The notes under the pieces: generated by a model
The model's database searches: none
Seen by the model: the letters and a program-made list of their open reading frames with translations, nothing else
Told to the model about the DNA's origin: nothing
Position numbers and translations under genes: made by a program
Part shown: positions 36,356 through 48,548 of the stretch, piece by piece
Numbering within the stretch: position 1 is the stretch's first letter
Layout: each line of letters opens with the position of its first letter
Source of the DNA: Xylaria sp. FL1777
Lineage: Eukaryota > Ascomycota > Sordariomycetes > Xylariales > Xylariaceae
DNA: 64,000 bases
Direction: 5' to 3'
NCBI GenBank assembly: GCA_022578965.1
Contig: MU400517.1
Location: 62,001-126,000, forward strand

Positions 36356-37684
36356 GGTGACTGGGAATTGAAGATTTAGTGTATTATAATATCACCCTTT
36401 GATATAGCTATATCTATAGACAGAATAGAAATGTAGTACGCAGCTCCTCCACGCTTTGAGAAATGAAGTCGACAGTTCGTAGTTATAACTCAACTAACTC
36501 GAGCCTTTCTTTTGTTTCTTTCTTCCCCTTCGCTACCCTTTTTCTCTTTTCTTCTTCTTCTGCAATTTGGAAACTAATCGCGGCAGAGGCGTTATGGTTA
36601 TGTGGCTAAGGTGACGCTACGTCTATGGTTGCCGTTATTAGTGATGTGGACTTCCTTACTGCATTAGGCACATACAAGTAGGCTGGCAGGAGTGTGCGAA
36701 GACGATCGAACATTCACTGAATTATTTATTTTATTCCCAGACGGTGTTAAGCCTCAATATCAATGGGATTGCATATTAAGATTCGACCGTCGACGGAGTA
36801 TTGTAAAGGCAGTAGAATATATTGGTTGAATAGGTCTCGTTTCCTCATGTACCATCTAACCACATAAGTTAGGGATCAATACCTAGCTATTCCCGAAATG
36901 TAATTAGCTACCTAATTGAGCCAAGGGACTCGGCAGCCGGCAACCGAGAAGATCATTGACTCTAGTCTGCCGGTGTCCGATAAATATAACAAAAGACTTG
37001 TTACATGAAATCAAATATGCACCTCGGTGAATATCATTTCTGCAGCATATGAAAGCCAAATTGCTGCGTCTGAAGGGCTCGACAAATAGTTGCAGCGTTT
37101 ATTTGCGTCACTCCGGCGTTACGTAGGTATACATAAGATATGCGACCGAGTGTATCCCGTTAATGGGCGTTTCGGCTCCGTGACTTTTGGTAAGCTAGAT
37201 ACCTACTAAACAGAGAGTTAATGACCAATAAGAATCAAGTATGATGAGGTATGTCCGTCCACTATACTTCAGCTAAATCTACGCTTGTACTATTGCTTCT
37301 TAGTACACTGTTGTATATTGGATTTTGGATTCACTAGGACAAAGTACTCGATATGCGCCTCGACTGGTAGTATAATATAATGGGAACTCTTGTTTATTAG
37401 AGTAATACAAGGGTATCACAAGATCTAAGATCCAAGTTTGCCATATTGAAATAATATCACTCATGCTAGCAAGGGTAGTGTACAGGCCTGGCGCGCTGTC
37501 GAAAGGTCACGGAGCCGAGACGCAATTCCAATCGGCATAGAACGTCGACTAAATCTACGGCTTATTGCATAAATAGTCAACCCAGGAGTAGGTCTCGCGT
37601 GCACCAGACATCCTTTCATAGACATCATCGCGGTCGCACTTGAACACGCTCACAGACCTCTTATAAGCCGATACCCTCCTTATA
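36356..37684. promoter_or_regulatory. intergenic region upstream of the decarboxylase gene, 1.3 kb
   Basis: It holds the citrate-synthase 3' flank, a long pyrimidine-rich tract (about 36500-36565) and the decarboxylase promoter. No additional gene is supported; all frames are short and AT-rich. Confidence 0.5.
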
Positions 37685-39270
37685 ATGGCAAAACATACCT
37701 CAGACGAAGTGTTTGATGAGGCCAATGACGAGAACAGCGGCGTGACGGCAACCCTGTGCAACTGGATCGTCGGGCTCGAGAAAAAAGACATCCCGGACTT
37801 AGTATTAGAGCGAGCAAAGCATCTCATCCTCGATGGTATCGCATGCGGGCTTGTTGGGGCTCGCGTCCCATGGTCGGAGCAAGCAGTCGATGCGGTGCTG
37901 AGCTATGAGCCTGAAGGCCAATGCAACCTCATAGGATATGAAGAAGTCAGGTTTCATGATTGAAATAAATCTGTGCCTTTAGCTGACTATGTGATTTTTA
38001 GAAACTTGGTCCTCTCGCAGCGGCTGTGTTAAACGGTGGCTTCATCCAGGCCACCGAGTTGGACGATTATCACAGCGTTGCACCCCTGCACTCAGCCAGC
38101 GTTGTTCTTGGCTCCCTCTTCGCTGCCGCGCAAGTCAAGAACACCAAGGTCCGCGGGTTCTCTGCCCATGAACAAGGTGGCGAACCTCAGGAGGCCGGCC
38201 GCACAGTCTCTGGGATTGATTTCCTCGTCGCCGCCGTCGCGGGGTTCGAAACGGGCCCTCGCTCAGGTATGGCAATTCACGGGACAGATCTCCTAGTCAG
38301 AGGTTGGCACTCTGGGGTTGTTTTTGGTTGTCCTGCTGCGGCTGCGGCATCTTCGAAACTCCTCGGTCTATCAGCTGTCAACACTGAGTCGGCTATTGGC
38401 ATTGCATGCACACAGGCCTGTGGCCTAATGGCAGCGCAGTTTGAAGGAATGGTCAAGAGGATGCAACACGGAATTGCGGCCCGCAACGGTCTATTCGGTG
38501 CTCTCCTCGCCCGCAACGGCTACGTTGGCATCAAGAAGGTTTATGAGCGTAGATATGGTGGTTTTCTCAACATGTTTAGCCAGGGTAATAGCAAGACACC
38601 CCGGTATAATGTACAGGAGATCGTTGCAGGACTTGGCGACGTGTGGCACACTTCTCGTATCCGTTTCAAGCTTCACGCTTGTGTCGGCGGCTGTCACGGG
38701 CTGGTAGAAGCGATCGAGAGCCTCCAGAAGGCCTATCCAGACCGGTTTTCAGCCGAATCCTTTGGCAACATAAAGAACATTAAGGTCGGTCTCTCAGAAA
38801 CCATCTTACACCACGATGGCTGGGCACCCCACGAACGGCCCCTGACTAGCACGGGCTCTCAAATGTGCGCTGCTTACATTAGTGCAACACAACTGGTTGA
38901 TAGCCAGGTCTTGATCGCCCAGTTCGCTGAGAGCCAACTAAACCGCGATACTGTATGGGAACTCGTAAACAAGACAACTTGCCATCATGATCCTCAATTC
39001 GACAAGCCGAATCTGGGTTGTGGTGCCCATGTCACAGTTGAATTCGATGATGGCGCCATCCTCGAGGAAACTGTCCAGATGCCGAAGGGCTTCGACCCCC
39101 CGATCACGAACGAAGAGATCCGAACAAAATATCGAAAACTAGCTGCCTCGGTTATTGATCAAGAGCGCATAGAGAAAATTGAGAGATTGGTTTTAGGGAT
39201 AGACCAACTTGAAGATGTGTCGGAACTTCTCGAAGTACTGGCAAAGCCTACAAAGAGCGGTGTAAATTAG
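37685..39270 (+). CDS. cis-aconitate decarboxylase-like MmgE/PrpD enzyme
   Basis: The model joins 37685-37945 and 38002-39270, giving 509 residues. The intron 37946-38001 (GTCAGG...TTTTAG) restores CNLIGYEEKLGPLAAAV across the junction. The protein follows the cis-aconitate decarboxylase branch of the MmgE/PrpD superfamily closely: LERAKHLILDGIACGLVGARVPWSE near residue 40, FIQATELDDYHSVAPLHSAS (about 100), GIACTQACGLMAAQFEGMVKRMQHG (about 220-245) and the C-terminal LVLGIDQLEDVSELLE. The active-site-type Asp/His cluster of DDYH and KRMQHG is present. Family members decarboxylate cis-aconitate to itaconate. Beside a citrate-synthase homologue and an FAS, the substrate is inferred to be an alkyl-aconitate and the product an alkylitaconate. 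It converges on the dehydratase paralogue with 292 bp between the stops. Confidence 0.9.
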
Positions 39271-39562
39271 GATAGATTGGATATGACAGTAAGAGAAGTA
39301 CTGTACACAATACGACAGATACATTGAGCTAGATGCAGAGCAGCGTTATGTAGCGTAGTTGTTAACTGAAGTCATATACCTATACAAGACAAGGGTGCCT
39401 TCTATCCTGTTCCCCTGCAAATGCTTGCTATATAGGGCTCGTTGGCTTGTCTACTGCTACTGGTCTAGGGATGGCTGTCCCATACACGATCAAATAGTAT
39501 TTATTTTTCATTTTCCTATACTACTCTCTTTTGCAATCTCCCTTCGCTTTAGCATCATCACC

Positions 39563-41121
39563 TCAATCCTGAAACATGTCAATAAACTTGCTTGCGGGTA
39601 ACGCATCGAAGTCAGGCTGATCCACCGTTTCCATAATTTGAGCAACTCGAGATTTCGGCAACTTGAGTTCCAGGTTACGAATAGCCTTTTTGCGCACGAG
39701 CGGGAAGCTTTCTGCGTTGCGAGCTGGATGACCTAGAGGGAATTCAAGTCTCGTGCTAAACGCCGTACCATCTTTGAGAGAGAATTCGATAGAGCAGCCA
39801 ACACTGCGGATCTCGGGATTGTGATAATCTCGCGTAAATTGAACGTCTTCTTCCATTGTGATGATAGACCGCAAAGCCTCGACTCGGGGATCATCAGCCC
39901 AGGGACTATTATCCTGGTAATCTTCCGTTTCAACCTCAGCGCCATTTTTGAGGAGTACTACGGCCATCATATAGCGTAGACAGTGATCTCTGTCTGCTGC
40001 GTTATGTAATGGCCCCTTTTTGTTGATAATGATCATGGCTGCTTCTTGGGTGCGTACGTGAATGCTCTTGATATCTTTGATAGCGTCAAGGCCACGCTCT
40101 TGTAGCTGCTTGCTCGCTGCCATCGTGGCCTCTACCGCAGTTAGGCCGTGGCCTTCAGCAGTCAGCACCTTGAAAATGGCATTCTCGACTACCCAAGTTC
40201 CAAACGGTCGTGGGAGTTCGAACTTGTTTCCTTTGTTCAGTACTTCGTAAAAGCCCCATCGCGCGGCTGTCAATGGTGTTTTAATGCCGGGCTGGCCTGC
40301 TCGTGCCACACTTGCTAGGTGCACAGCGCGCATACACGCATCACCAGCCGACCATCCCTTACGTGGTCCCGTGTTTGGTGACTGGCGGAATGTACGCAGC
40401 GGATGACCGTCTACCCAGGCGTGTGAAACTGCTGAGCGCGCTTGTTCCCTTGAGAGGCCCATTATCCAAGAAACTACTGCCGTGGATGCGATTTTGACCA
40501 AAATGGTGTGGTCTAATCCGACGCGGTTAAACGCGTTCTTTACCTGGAAGCAGCCTTGAATCTCATAGGACTTTATGAGGCCAATCAGAATCTGCTTCAC
40601 TGTTATAACTTCGTCCGGTTTTCCTCGAGCAAATGCATCCCTTGTCAGCACATCTGCAATGACAAGGATAGACCCAAGATTGTCTACGTTATCTTATTAG
40701 CGATTATGTGCTTCTTGATGTTCATTTCAATCGGCGCAGTAGGCAACGAAGGAGTTTCTAACTGACCAGATGGGTGACCCCATTCCGCCCCAGCAAAGGC
40801 ATCATTATGGTCAAGATAACGAATCATTGCACCCATGTTGAAGGCAGCCTGTAGGACATCCATTGAGTATGATGTCCCCGGTAGTTTGAAGCCTCCAGCA
40901 ACAGAACCGGCACCTGGAAGTAATGGTTTGACTAAAGATGCGCATTCACTACTGAGGGCTAGACTCTCAATGGCTACGCCAAGGGAGTCAATGAGCGCCA
41001 TCTTGGCTCGAGCCAGAGCTGGCTCCGAAACAACCTCGTAGTCATACGCATAGTCAACAACGCGAGTGATGACTTCATCATATGGCCTTTCTGAATTGTC
41101 GTCTGGCTGTGGGATGTGCAT
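39563..41121 (-). CDS. 2-methylcitrate dehydratase-like MmgE/PrpD enzyme
   Basis: The model is the complement of 39563-40683 and 40767-41121, giving 491 residues. The intron 40684-40766 (GTCAGT...CGTAG, with GCTAATAAG branch) restores the family motif GAEWGHPSDNLGSILVIADVLTR. Other family signs are LIDSLGVAIESLA, MIRYLDHNDAF, GLIKSYEIQGCFQVKNAFNRVGLDHTILVKIAS, SHAWVDGHPLRTFRQSPNTGPRKGWSAGDACMRAV (given here only in outline; about residues 255-290) and DHCLRYMMAV. This is the PrpD branch, which dehydrates 2-methylcitrate to 2-methyl-cis-aconitate. In this cluster the likely substrate is a longer 2-alkylcitrate, with product passed to the decarboxylase homologue next door. It shares an 0.8-kb divergent promoter with FAS beta. 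Both genes are MmgE/PrpD members yet clearly differ in sequence, so they are not a recent tandem duplication. Confidence 0.9.
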
Positions 41122-41930
41122 CCTGTCTGTTGCTTGGCTACCTAACCAGGTAGCGTGCTAAGAGACCTGCTTCTAAACTTCATTCGGCACAAAAATAAAA
41201 CAAGTCTGCGTCTTGACCTTAAAACGGTACGCCGAAACACCTCGGAACGATACCACCTAAAAGCTATGAGTATCTATCTCACTATGTGAACAACAGGGAT
41301 CAGGAAACGTATCTAACAAGAGCTTCCCAGCCACCATTATTATCTTCACATGTCATGGATTCTTCAAAGAGCAGGTATCGATTATGTCACCTTGTCGCCT
41401 GCAGATCGCTTACTCTCAGAATTGAGGGTCTACTCGGCAGTCGGGGCCGGGCCCGAATATTGCGCAGGCCCTGCTTCGGCCTAACACTAAATGAAGCACG
41501 TCCGAGTTCTCTCGGTCAAAACGCAACCGAATGGTGTGAATGCAGGGACTGAATGAATGTCGAAACCGAATGCCTGACCGATTTTTCGAGGGGCTAACTG
41601 TCGGCTTCTTGTCATAGCTCATGGTTTTGCATAGGTACTGGAGCTTGATGACAATTTAGAAAACATCCTCCGTAACTGTTTCCAAATGCGAATGGGCAGA
41701 TACCCATTATGATGACTGCGCATTTATTAAATATGATCTACTGCTGTCTCGACGCCTGCTCCATGTATTCATGAATTAGTTAACCCCTGTATTCGTTTTT
41801 GCTGGCCATTCTACTGATTCTATCACGGTTGGCCCCTTCTTAGTCCTGAAGCATAGCTCTTTGATTTCTCTTCCACTTATGACATCTCACAATTCAAGCG
41901 GGGAGGCAATACAAACCTGACGCTTCCAAG
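41122..41930. promoter_or_regulatory. divergent promoter, dehydratase / FAS beta
   Basis: About 0.8 kb between two start codons of the same predicted pathway. It contains TCGGT-N9-ACCGA (41512-41530) and CCGA-N6-TCGG (about 41231-41244), inverted arrangements of CGG triplets, though with spacing unlike the palindrome at 34445. These are candidate regulator sites only. Confidence 0.5.
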
Positions 41931-44900
41931 ATGAGCTCAGAAGGAAGCCCATCGTTGTTCGATGAGATCAACCCGACGCCAGAGTTAACTGAAACCCCCG
42001 GCAGATTCACAATTAGCTACGAAGATGTTGAGCAAGAGTTACCCCTGAGTTTATCAGATGCATACCACCTTAATCAGCATCAAAAGCCGTTCCTCGAGTC
42101 TCTGGCACGATCGGAGGCCCAAATCAATAGCAAGACGCCTCTGTCTAGCGCTGCTCTGACTTTCAAATTTATGGAATACTTGCTAGGGCGAAATATTCCG
42201 CCTGGAACTCTTATCCGTCTTTTCTACGCAGTTCACTCCGATATCATGCAGAAAAAGGATGTCCATAATTTCGTACGCGGCTTACCTGACGGAGCATCTA
42301 CACAAAAATCAATCTTGCGGACTTTTATGATGTTGCAGTCGAAACTGGCATTTCCACTTCTATCCAGTCCAAGCGCCCTTCCAAAAATAGCACAAGACCC
42401 CAAAACTTCTATTATCATGGCTTTCGGAGGGCAAGGTGCAACTAATAGTGCCTGTGTCGACGAGCTGGCAGAGTTATATTCAATCTATCAACCCCTCGTC
42501 GGATCATTGGCGGCATCTCTTAGTACTGCCCTCAAGTCACTATCACACCATCCCGATACGAAATCTTTTTACCTAGGCCGAGAGATTAACGTGTTAGAGT
42601 GGCTCGCCGACCCATCATCGCGACCAGAAAAGGTCTTTATGGCGAGTTCTGCAATTAGTTTCCCTATCATCGGACTTACTGGGCTATTGCATTATTGTAT
42701 TATCTGCAAACTTCTGGGAAAGACACCTGGCGAGATGGGGCAACTCCTCTCTGGAATAACTGGCCACTCTCAAGGTATAGTCATTGCCGTTGCAGTGGCA
42801 AGATCACATTCCTGGGAATCGTTCTTCGATGAGGCGAGATGGGCGGTAGAGCTCCTCTTTTGGATAGGATATGAAAGCCATGTGGCGGCGCCCGGGTCTT
42901 CCATCAGCACGTCAATAATTAACGACAGCATACAAAACGGATATGGAACCCCTTCATACATGTTGCTGGTGCGTGGCGTTTGTCGAAGACGCTTAGAAGA
43001 CTTCATAGCCACCAACAATAAACACCTCCCAAAGCACGAACAATTATATCTGTCTCTAATAAACAGCTCGAAAGATCACGTCGTTGCTGGGCCGCCGAAA
43101 AGTCTTCACGGCCTCATTTCAAGCCTTCGCCAGGTTTGCGCAGTAGACGGGGCTGACCAAAGTAGAATCCCCTATAGCAAGAGGAAACCAGTTATCACCT
43201 TTCAATACCTGCCGATCAGCTCTCCTTTCCACTCACCATATTTACAAGTGGCGACAGATCGTATTAAGAGTCAGATGGCTAAATCGTGGCCTGAGACTGC
43301 AACGATAAGCAGTCTACGCATCTCAGTTTTTCACACGAAGGACGGAGCAGATATGCGAAAGGTATACGCGTCTAAGACGGACATCCTGGGACTAGTTATC
43401 GAAGCTGTCACCACAAATATTGTGGATTGGCCGAAGACGCTACGGTTTGATGGCGAAAAGAATGCTTCACATATCATAAGTTTGGGATCTGGACGCTTCA
43501 GCGATATGGTTTTCAAAATGGTAGATGGCTATGGGATTCGCGTTATAGATGGTACGAAACTAGATGCCACGGATTCTTCCATCATCGGATGCAAAGCGGA
43601 AATCTTCACACAAACCCTTCCTGACTTAACTGCATCAGCTGTATCGTGGGGTGAGAAATTTCAACCTCGTCTCGCGATGTACTCAGATGGTTACTATCAT
43701 CTCGAAACTCGACTGAATAGTATCTTGAAAGCTCCACCCATTATCACAGCTGGGATGACGCCGACGACAGTTCCTTGGGACTTCGTCGCAGCTGTCATAA
43801 ACGCTGGATACCACATTGAACTAGCGGGTGGTGGCTATCATAACTCGGCGGCGATGGAAGCGGCCATAGAGAAAGTGGCTGCCAACATACCAGCGGGTCG
43901 AGGCATTACGTGCAACCTGATCTACGTCGATCCAAAGGCGATAGGATACCAGATACCCCTGATCCGCCAGCTTGTACGCCGAGGTGTTCCCATTGAAGGT
44001 CTTACAATCGGTGCAGGTGTTCCATCGCCCAACATAGCTGCCGAGTATATTGAGACACTTGGAATCAAGCACATTTCCTTTAAGCCCGGATCAATACAGG
44101 CTATACGTGATGTCATTGAGATCGCAAAAAGACATCCCGCCTTTCCTATCATTCTTCAATGGACCGGCGGCCGAGGCGGCGGACATCACTCTTGTGAGGA
44201 CTTCCATGAGCCCCTGATAGAAATGTACGGCGAGATTCGGCGGCACAAAAATATTTATCTTGTTGTAGGCAGCGGTTTTGGAAATGGCGCCGGAATATTG
44301 CCATATCTGACTGGATCTTGGTCTCTTCAATGTGGCAAACCGTTAATGCCTTGCGATGGAGTTCTGCTAGGTAGTCGGATGATGGTGGCTACGGACGCAC
44401 ACACGTCAGTGGGCGTGAAGAAACTCTTGTTGAAGGCCCCAGGCGTCGAAAATGCGAGATGGGAGAACAGCTACCTACAAGCGGAAGCCTCAGGAGGAGT
44501 TCTCACCGTTACTTCTGAGATGGGCCAACCTATTCACAAGCTGGCCACGCGCGGCGTTCGTCTCTGGAAAGACTTGGACGATACTATCTTCAGCCTTCCT
44601 AAGCCGGAGCGAAAGCCAGCTCTACTAAAGCGAAAAACTGAGATCATTCAGCGCCTTAACGCAGACTTTGCGAAGCCCTGGTTTGGTCTAAAAGCCGATG
44701 GGCAGACTGTAGATGTGGAAGATATGACCTACACTGAGATAATAGCTCGGTTAGCCCAACTTATGTATGTCAATCACCAACGTCGATGGGTTGACCCTTC
44801 TTATCGTGAACTTGTGAGTGAATTTGCTGCCAGAGCACTCGAAAGGCTTGGATCTGGAATCCTGGAGGAGTCGTGGCTCAACGAACCAGAGAGCCTAGCT

Positions 44901-47900
44901 CAACAAATCACGACAGTCTGTTCGGACCTAGCAGTACAGCTTATTCATCCCGAGGACGTTCATTTCTTCATACAATCCTGTAAGAAGCGCGGTCGTAAAC
45001 CTGTCAATTTTGTCGTGGCCCTTGACGATGACTTTGAACATTGGTTCAAGAAGGACTCTCTTTGGCAGTCCGAGGACTTGGATTCAGTTATCGGGCAAGA
45101 CCCGGAGCGAGTCTGCATTTTGCAAAGTCCGGTCTCAGTGCGTTACTCCACTAGAGATGACCAGTCGGCCAAAAATATCTTAGATGAGATCCATGGTGAC
45201 CTAGTGGCCATGATGCGTGGCATGGTGGAATATAATGTCCGTCCTAAGCTGCGCCTAGTGACAGCGCCTCCGTCACGCCCTACTCTACAAAATATCGTCG
45301 TCGATCAGATGGAAGACCAGATCCTCTACAAACCTTTGCCAGGCTACGAACTTCCCAGCCGGGAGATATGGATCGAGCGCCTAAAACCACAAGCCGGCGA
45401 GTTTATCCTAGCGCTTATGCGTGAGGAAACCTTGTTCGAGTCATCGTCAAAGCGCTCCCGGCCAAACCCCTTCCGCCAGATCTTCGTACCTCGGCATGGT
45501 TATTCGCTCGTCTTTGACCGTGCTTCCAACGAAGCTTGCCTTCGCGATGAATCTAATGGGCAGAACATTGTTATCATTAAGCCCCTCTCTTCGAAACACT
45601 TTCGAGTAGAGGTTATTCACAGAGACCTAGCCGTTCCCTCGGGCAGTGCCTCGCTAGTACTCGAATGGGAGTATGATCAGCGCACCAGGCAACTTATCGA
45701 CGTTACCCAGAACCGCGACAGGCATGTTCAAGACCTTTACGCCCATCTTTGGCTCGGCCGAAAGGACGCAGGTAGAGAAGGCCGATTGACAGATGTTTTC
45801 TCCGGAGGCAAGTTTGAACTTACACGGGAATTGCAAAGCTCACTTCACTCGGTGGTCTCCCACGCATTTATTCACGCTTCACATGTTAGTCCAACCGAGG
45901 TGCTACCGTTAGAGTCGGCTGTGATTGCATCGTGGGAAGCTCTCATGAGGCCGATGTTGATCAATGATCTGCAAGGCGACCTCATGCGCCTCGTTCATCA
46001 ATCTATTAATGTTGAGTATGTCTCCGACGTTTCCCCTTTACTTGTAGGGGATTTGGTCACGTCGGAGTCATCGATCCGGTCTATTATGATTGAAGCATCA
46101 GGAAAATCCATCGAAGTTGAGGCGAAGATATTGCGAGAAGGTCGTCATATAGCTACCGTGGCATCCAAGTTCTTCATAAAAGGCAAATTTTCACACGACC
46201 AAACCACGTTCCAGATAAAAGACGAGCCCCTTATAGAGCTTAAGATACAGTCAGACATTGACGAAGCAGTCCTGCGGGATCGCAGTTGGTTACAACTTAA
46301 TAATCCTTCAATACCTCTGGTAGGCAAGACTCTAGCATTCCAAGTCCATACCAACAGTCGGTGGGCGAACCAAAATTCCTCTACAGACCTTAAAGTTCGA
46401 GGCATTGTTGAGGAGAAACTTTGGAATGGGACTCGGCGGAGTTTAGGCTCAATAGTATTCGACGCTCCTGAGAGCCATGGAAATCCAGTCTTAGAGTTCC
46501 TTCGGCGGAAGGGAGAAGTGATCGATGGCAGGGTACCGCTGAAAAATCCTGGGTGGACTGGTGATCCGGAAGTCTCCGTCCTGGCCCCATCGCACACTCA
46601 TCTCTATGCGAAGCTTTCGGGTGACTGCAATCCCATTCATGGCTCCTATGTATTCGCGGAGATAGCCGAGTTGCCCGGTCCTATCATGCATGGCATGTAC
46701 ACTATGGCTGTCTCACGAAGAGTGGTTGAAGATATGGTCATTCCAGGGGAGCCTAACCGTCTACGACGATTCGAGGCCTCTTTCGTCAGTATTGTTAGGC
46801 CTAGCGATAAATTGTCAGTGAAAATATCGCATGTCGCGATGAAGAGTGGCCAAATGATTTTCGAAGTGGTAGCTCGACTAGAAGAGTCGAATGAAGAGGT
46901 GCTTCGAGGCGAGGCTGTAATTGCCCAGCCTTCGACTGCATATATCTTTACTGGCCAAGGTAGCCAGTCCGTAGGAATGGGCATGGCTCTTTATGATAGC
47001 TGCCCTGTCGCCAGGTCTATTTACGATGAGATGGACAGTCATTTGAGCGAGCTCTATGGTACGTTGGCTTACTTTCGGGACACCCCTTAACCTTTCTCTT
47101 TATCTTGTCGTGATGCTGATTGTTACTAGGGTATTCTATTCTTAAAATCATTAGGGAGAATCCGAAGGAAATCACTCTACACTTTAGAGGTCACAAGGGG
47201 CAAAAGATTCTATCAAACTATTTGGAGTTGAAGACCGAGCTGCCTACAGAGGATGGGCTTCGCCGTTCTGCTCCCATCATACCAGGCTTAAATCGGAGCT
47301 CAACATCGTACACCTTTTCCGAGGCCCGAGGGCTTCTTTATGCAACGCATTTTGCACAGCCGGCTATCATACTGGTAGAAAAAGCCACCTTTGAGCACAT
47401 GAGATCGAAGGGACTCATTCAGGAGGGTGCCATGTTTTCTGGACACTCTCTTGGAGAATACGGGGCACTCTCATCGATGGCTCCTTTTGTTGACTTCAAG
47501 GATATGCTAGACACTGCTTTCTACCGTGGTTTAATGATGCAATTTGCCATCCCGCGCGATGAAAGTGGTCAAACAGGTTATAGCATGATGGCTGCAAACC
47601 CAGGTAGGGTCGGGAAACGTAAGATCCTAATTCGCCCTCTCACCATAACTTCGGCTAACAGTCTTCCAAAGATTTTGGCGACAATGCATTAAAAGCATTG
47701 GTCCGATATATCGCCCAGGAGAGCGGTAAACTTCTGGAGATCGTAAACCTCAATGTCGAAGGTGACCAATATGTTTGCGCCGGGCACGTAAGCAAGAATC
47801 ATCCAAATCCCTCCACATTCCGGACTAACACTCAGTAGGTACAAAACCTCAGCTGTCTCACGGAGGTCTTGAATGCCGTCGCGGAGCGAAGAGTACAGCC

Positions 47901-48264
47901 CAAAGCAATTGAAGAATTTCTGGCCAGCCCCTCACCCCAAGCAACAACCTTTGGCATTACTATTGCGCAGCAAATCGCACTCTCGAAGTCCCTACCACTT
48001 GACGTTGATATTCCCAGGGGTAAAGCTACAATTCTTTTGAAGGGAATCGACGTGCCTTTTCACTCGGCTCGCATGCGCTTTTGGATTCCTACCTTCAGGA
48101 ACTTCTTTCTAGAACACGTTAAACCTGAAGACATCCGCTTAGATCAGCTTGCGGGAAATTTCGTGCCCAATGTAGTTGGAAAACCGTTCTCCCTTGACAA
48201 AGCCTTTATCCAAGAGGCTAGTACGATTACAGGAAGCACTATTTTAGAGGGTCTTATGCATTGA
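41931..48264 (+). CDS. fatty acid synthase beta subunit (cluster-specific)
   Basis: The model joins 41931-47058, 47130-47618, 47672-47787 and 47839-48264, giving 2,052 residues, the usual size for fungal FAS beta. The three introns (GTACGT...ACTAG, GTAAGA...CCAAAG, GTAAGC...CAGTAG) all lie in the last domain and keep frame. Domains in order: acetyltransferase with GHSQG (Ser280); enoylreductase starting IITAGMTPTTVPWDFVAA (about 602) with GGRGGGHHSCEDFHEP; central structural and hot-dog regions; dehydratase with GDCNPIHGSYVFA and GPIMHGMYT (about 1563); malonyl/palmitoyl transferase with IFTGQGSQSVGMGMALY and GHSLGEYGALSS (Ser1816). The C-terminus VPNVVGKPFSL is family-typical. With FAS alpha it forms the alpha6-beta6 type I synthase, whose transferase releases the chain directly as acyl-CoA. 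That suits a downstream citrate-synthase partner. Its distance from primary-metabolism FAS and its cluster position suggest a dedicated secondary-metabolic enzyme. Confidence 0.93.
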
Positions 48265-48548
48265 ATGTAGATGATAGATATTATAATTACTTTGCTTTAT
48301 TGTACAAGACTATTGGCCTTCGGCCACACACACTGCTTCAGTACCAATATGTACATGTACAGCGCGCATAGCCGCTGGGGCACAAAGCCCCGCTCGCCTA
48401 CCTCGCACCAAATGCCCTGCCAACCGGGGGGGAGATAGCACTACGCAGTATGCCCTGGCCTATCAGTCCCTATACACCAGGGTTCAAATTAGGGGAGGCT
48501 ACCTGCTACCTAGGAGGTCACGTACTGCTAACATGCTATGTAGAAACT

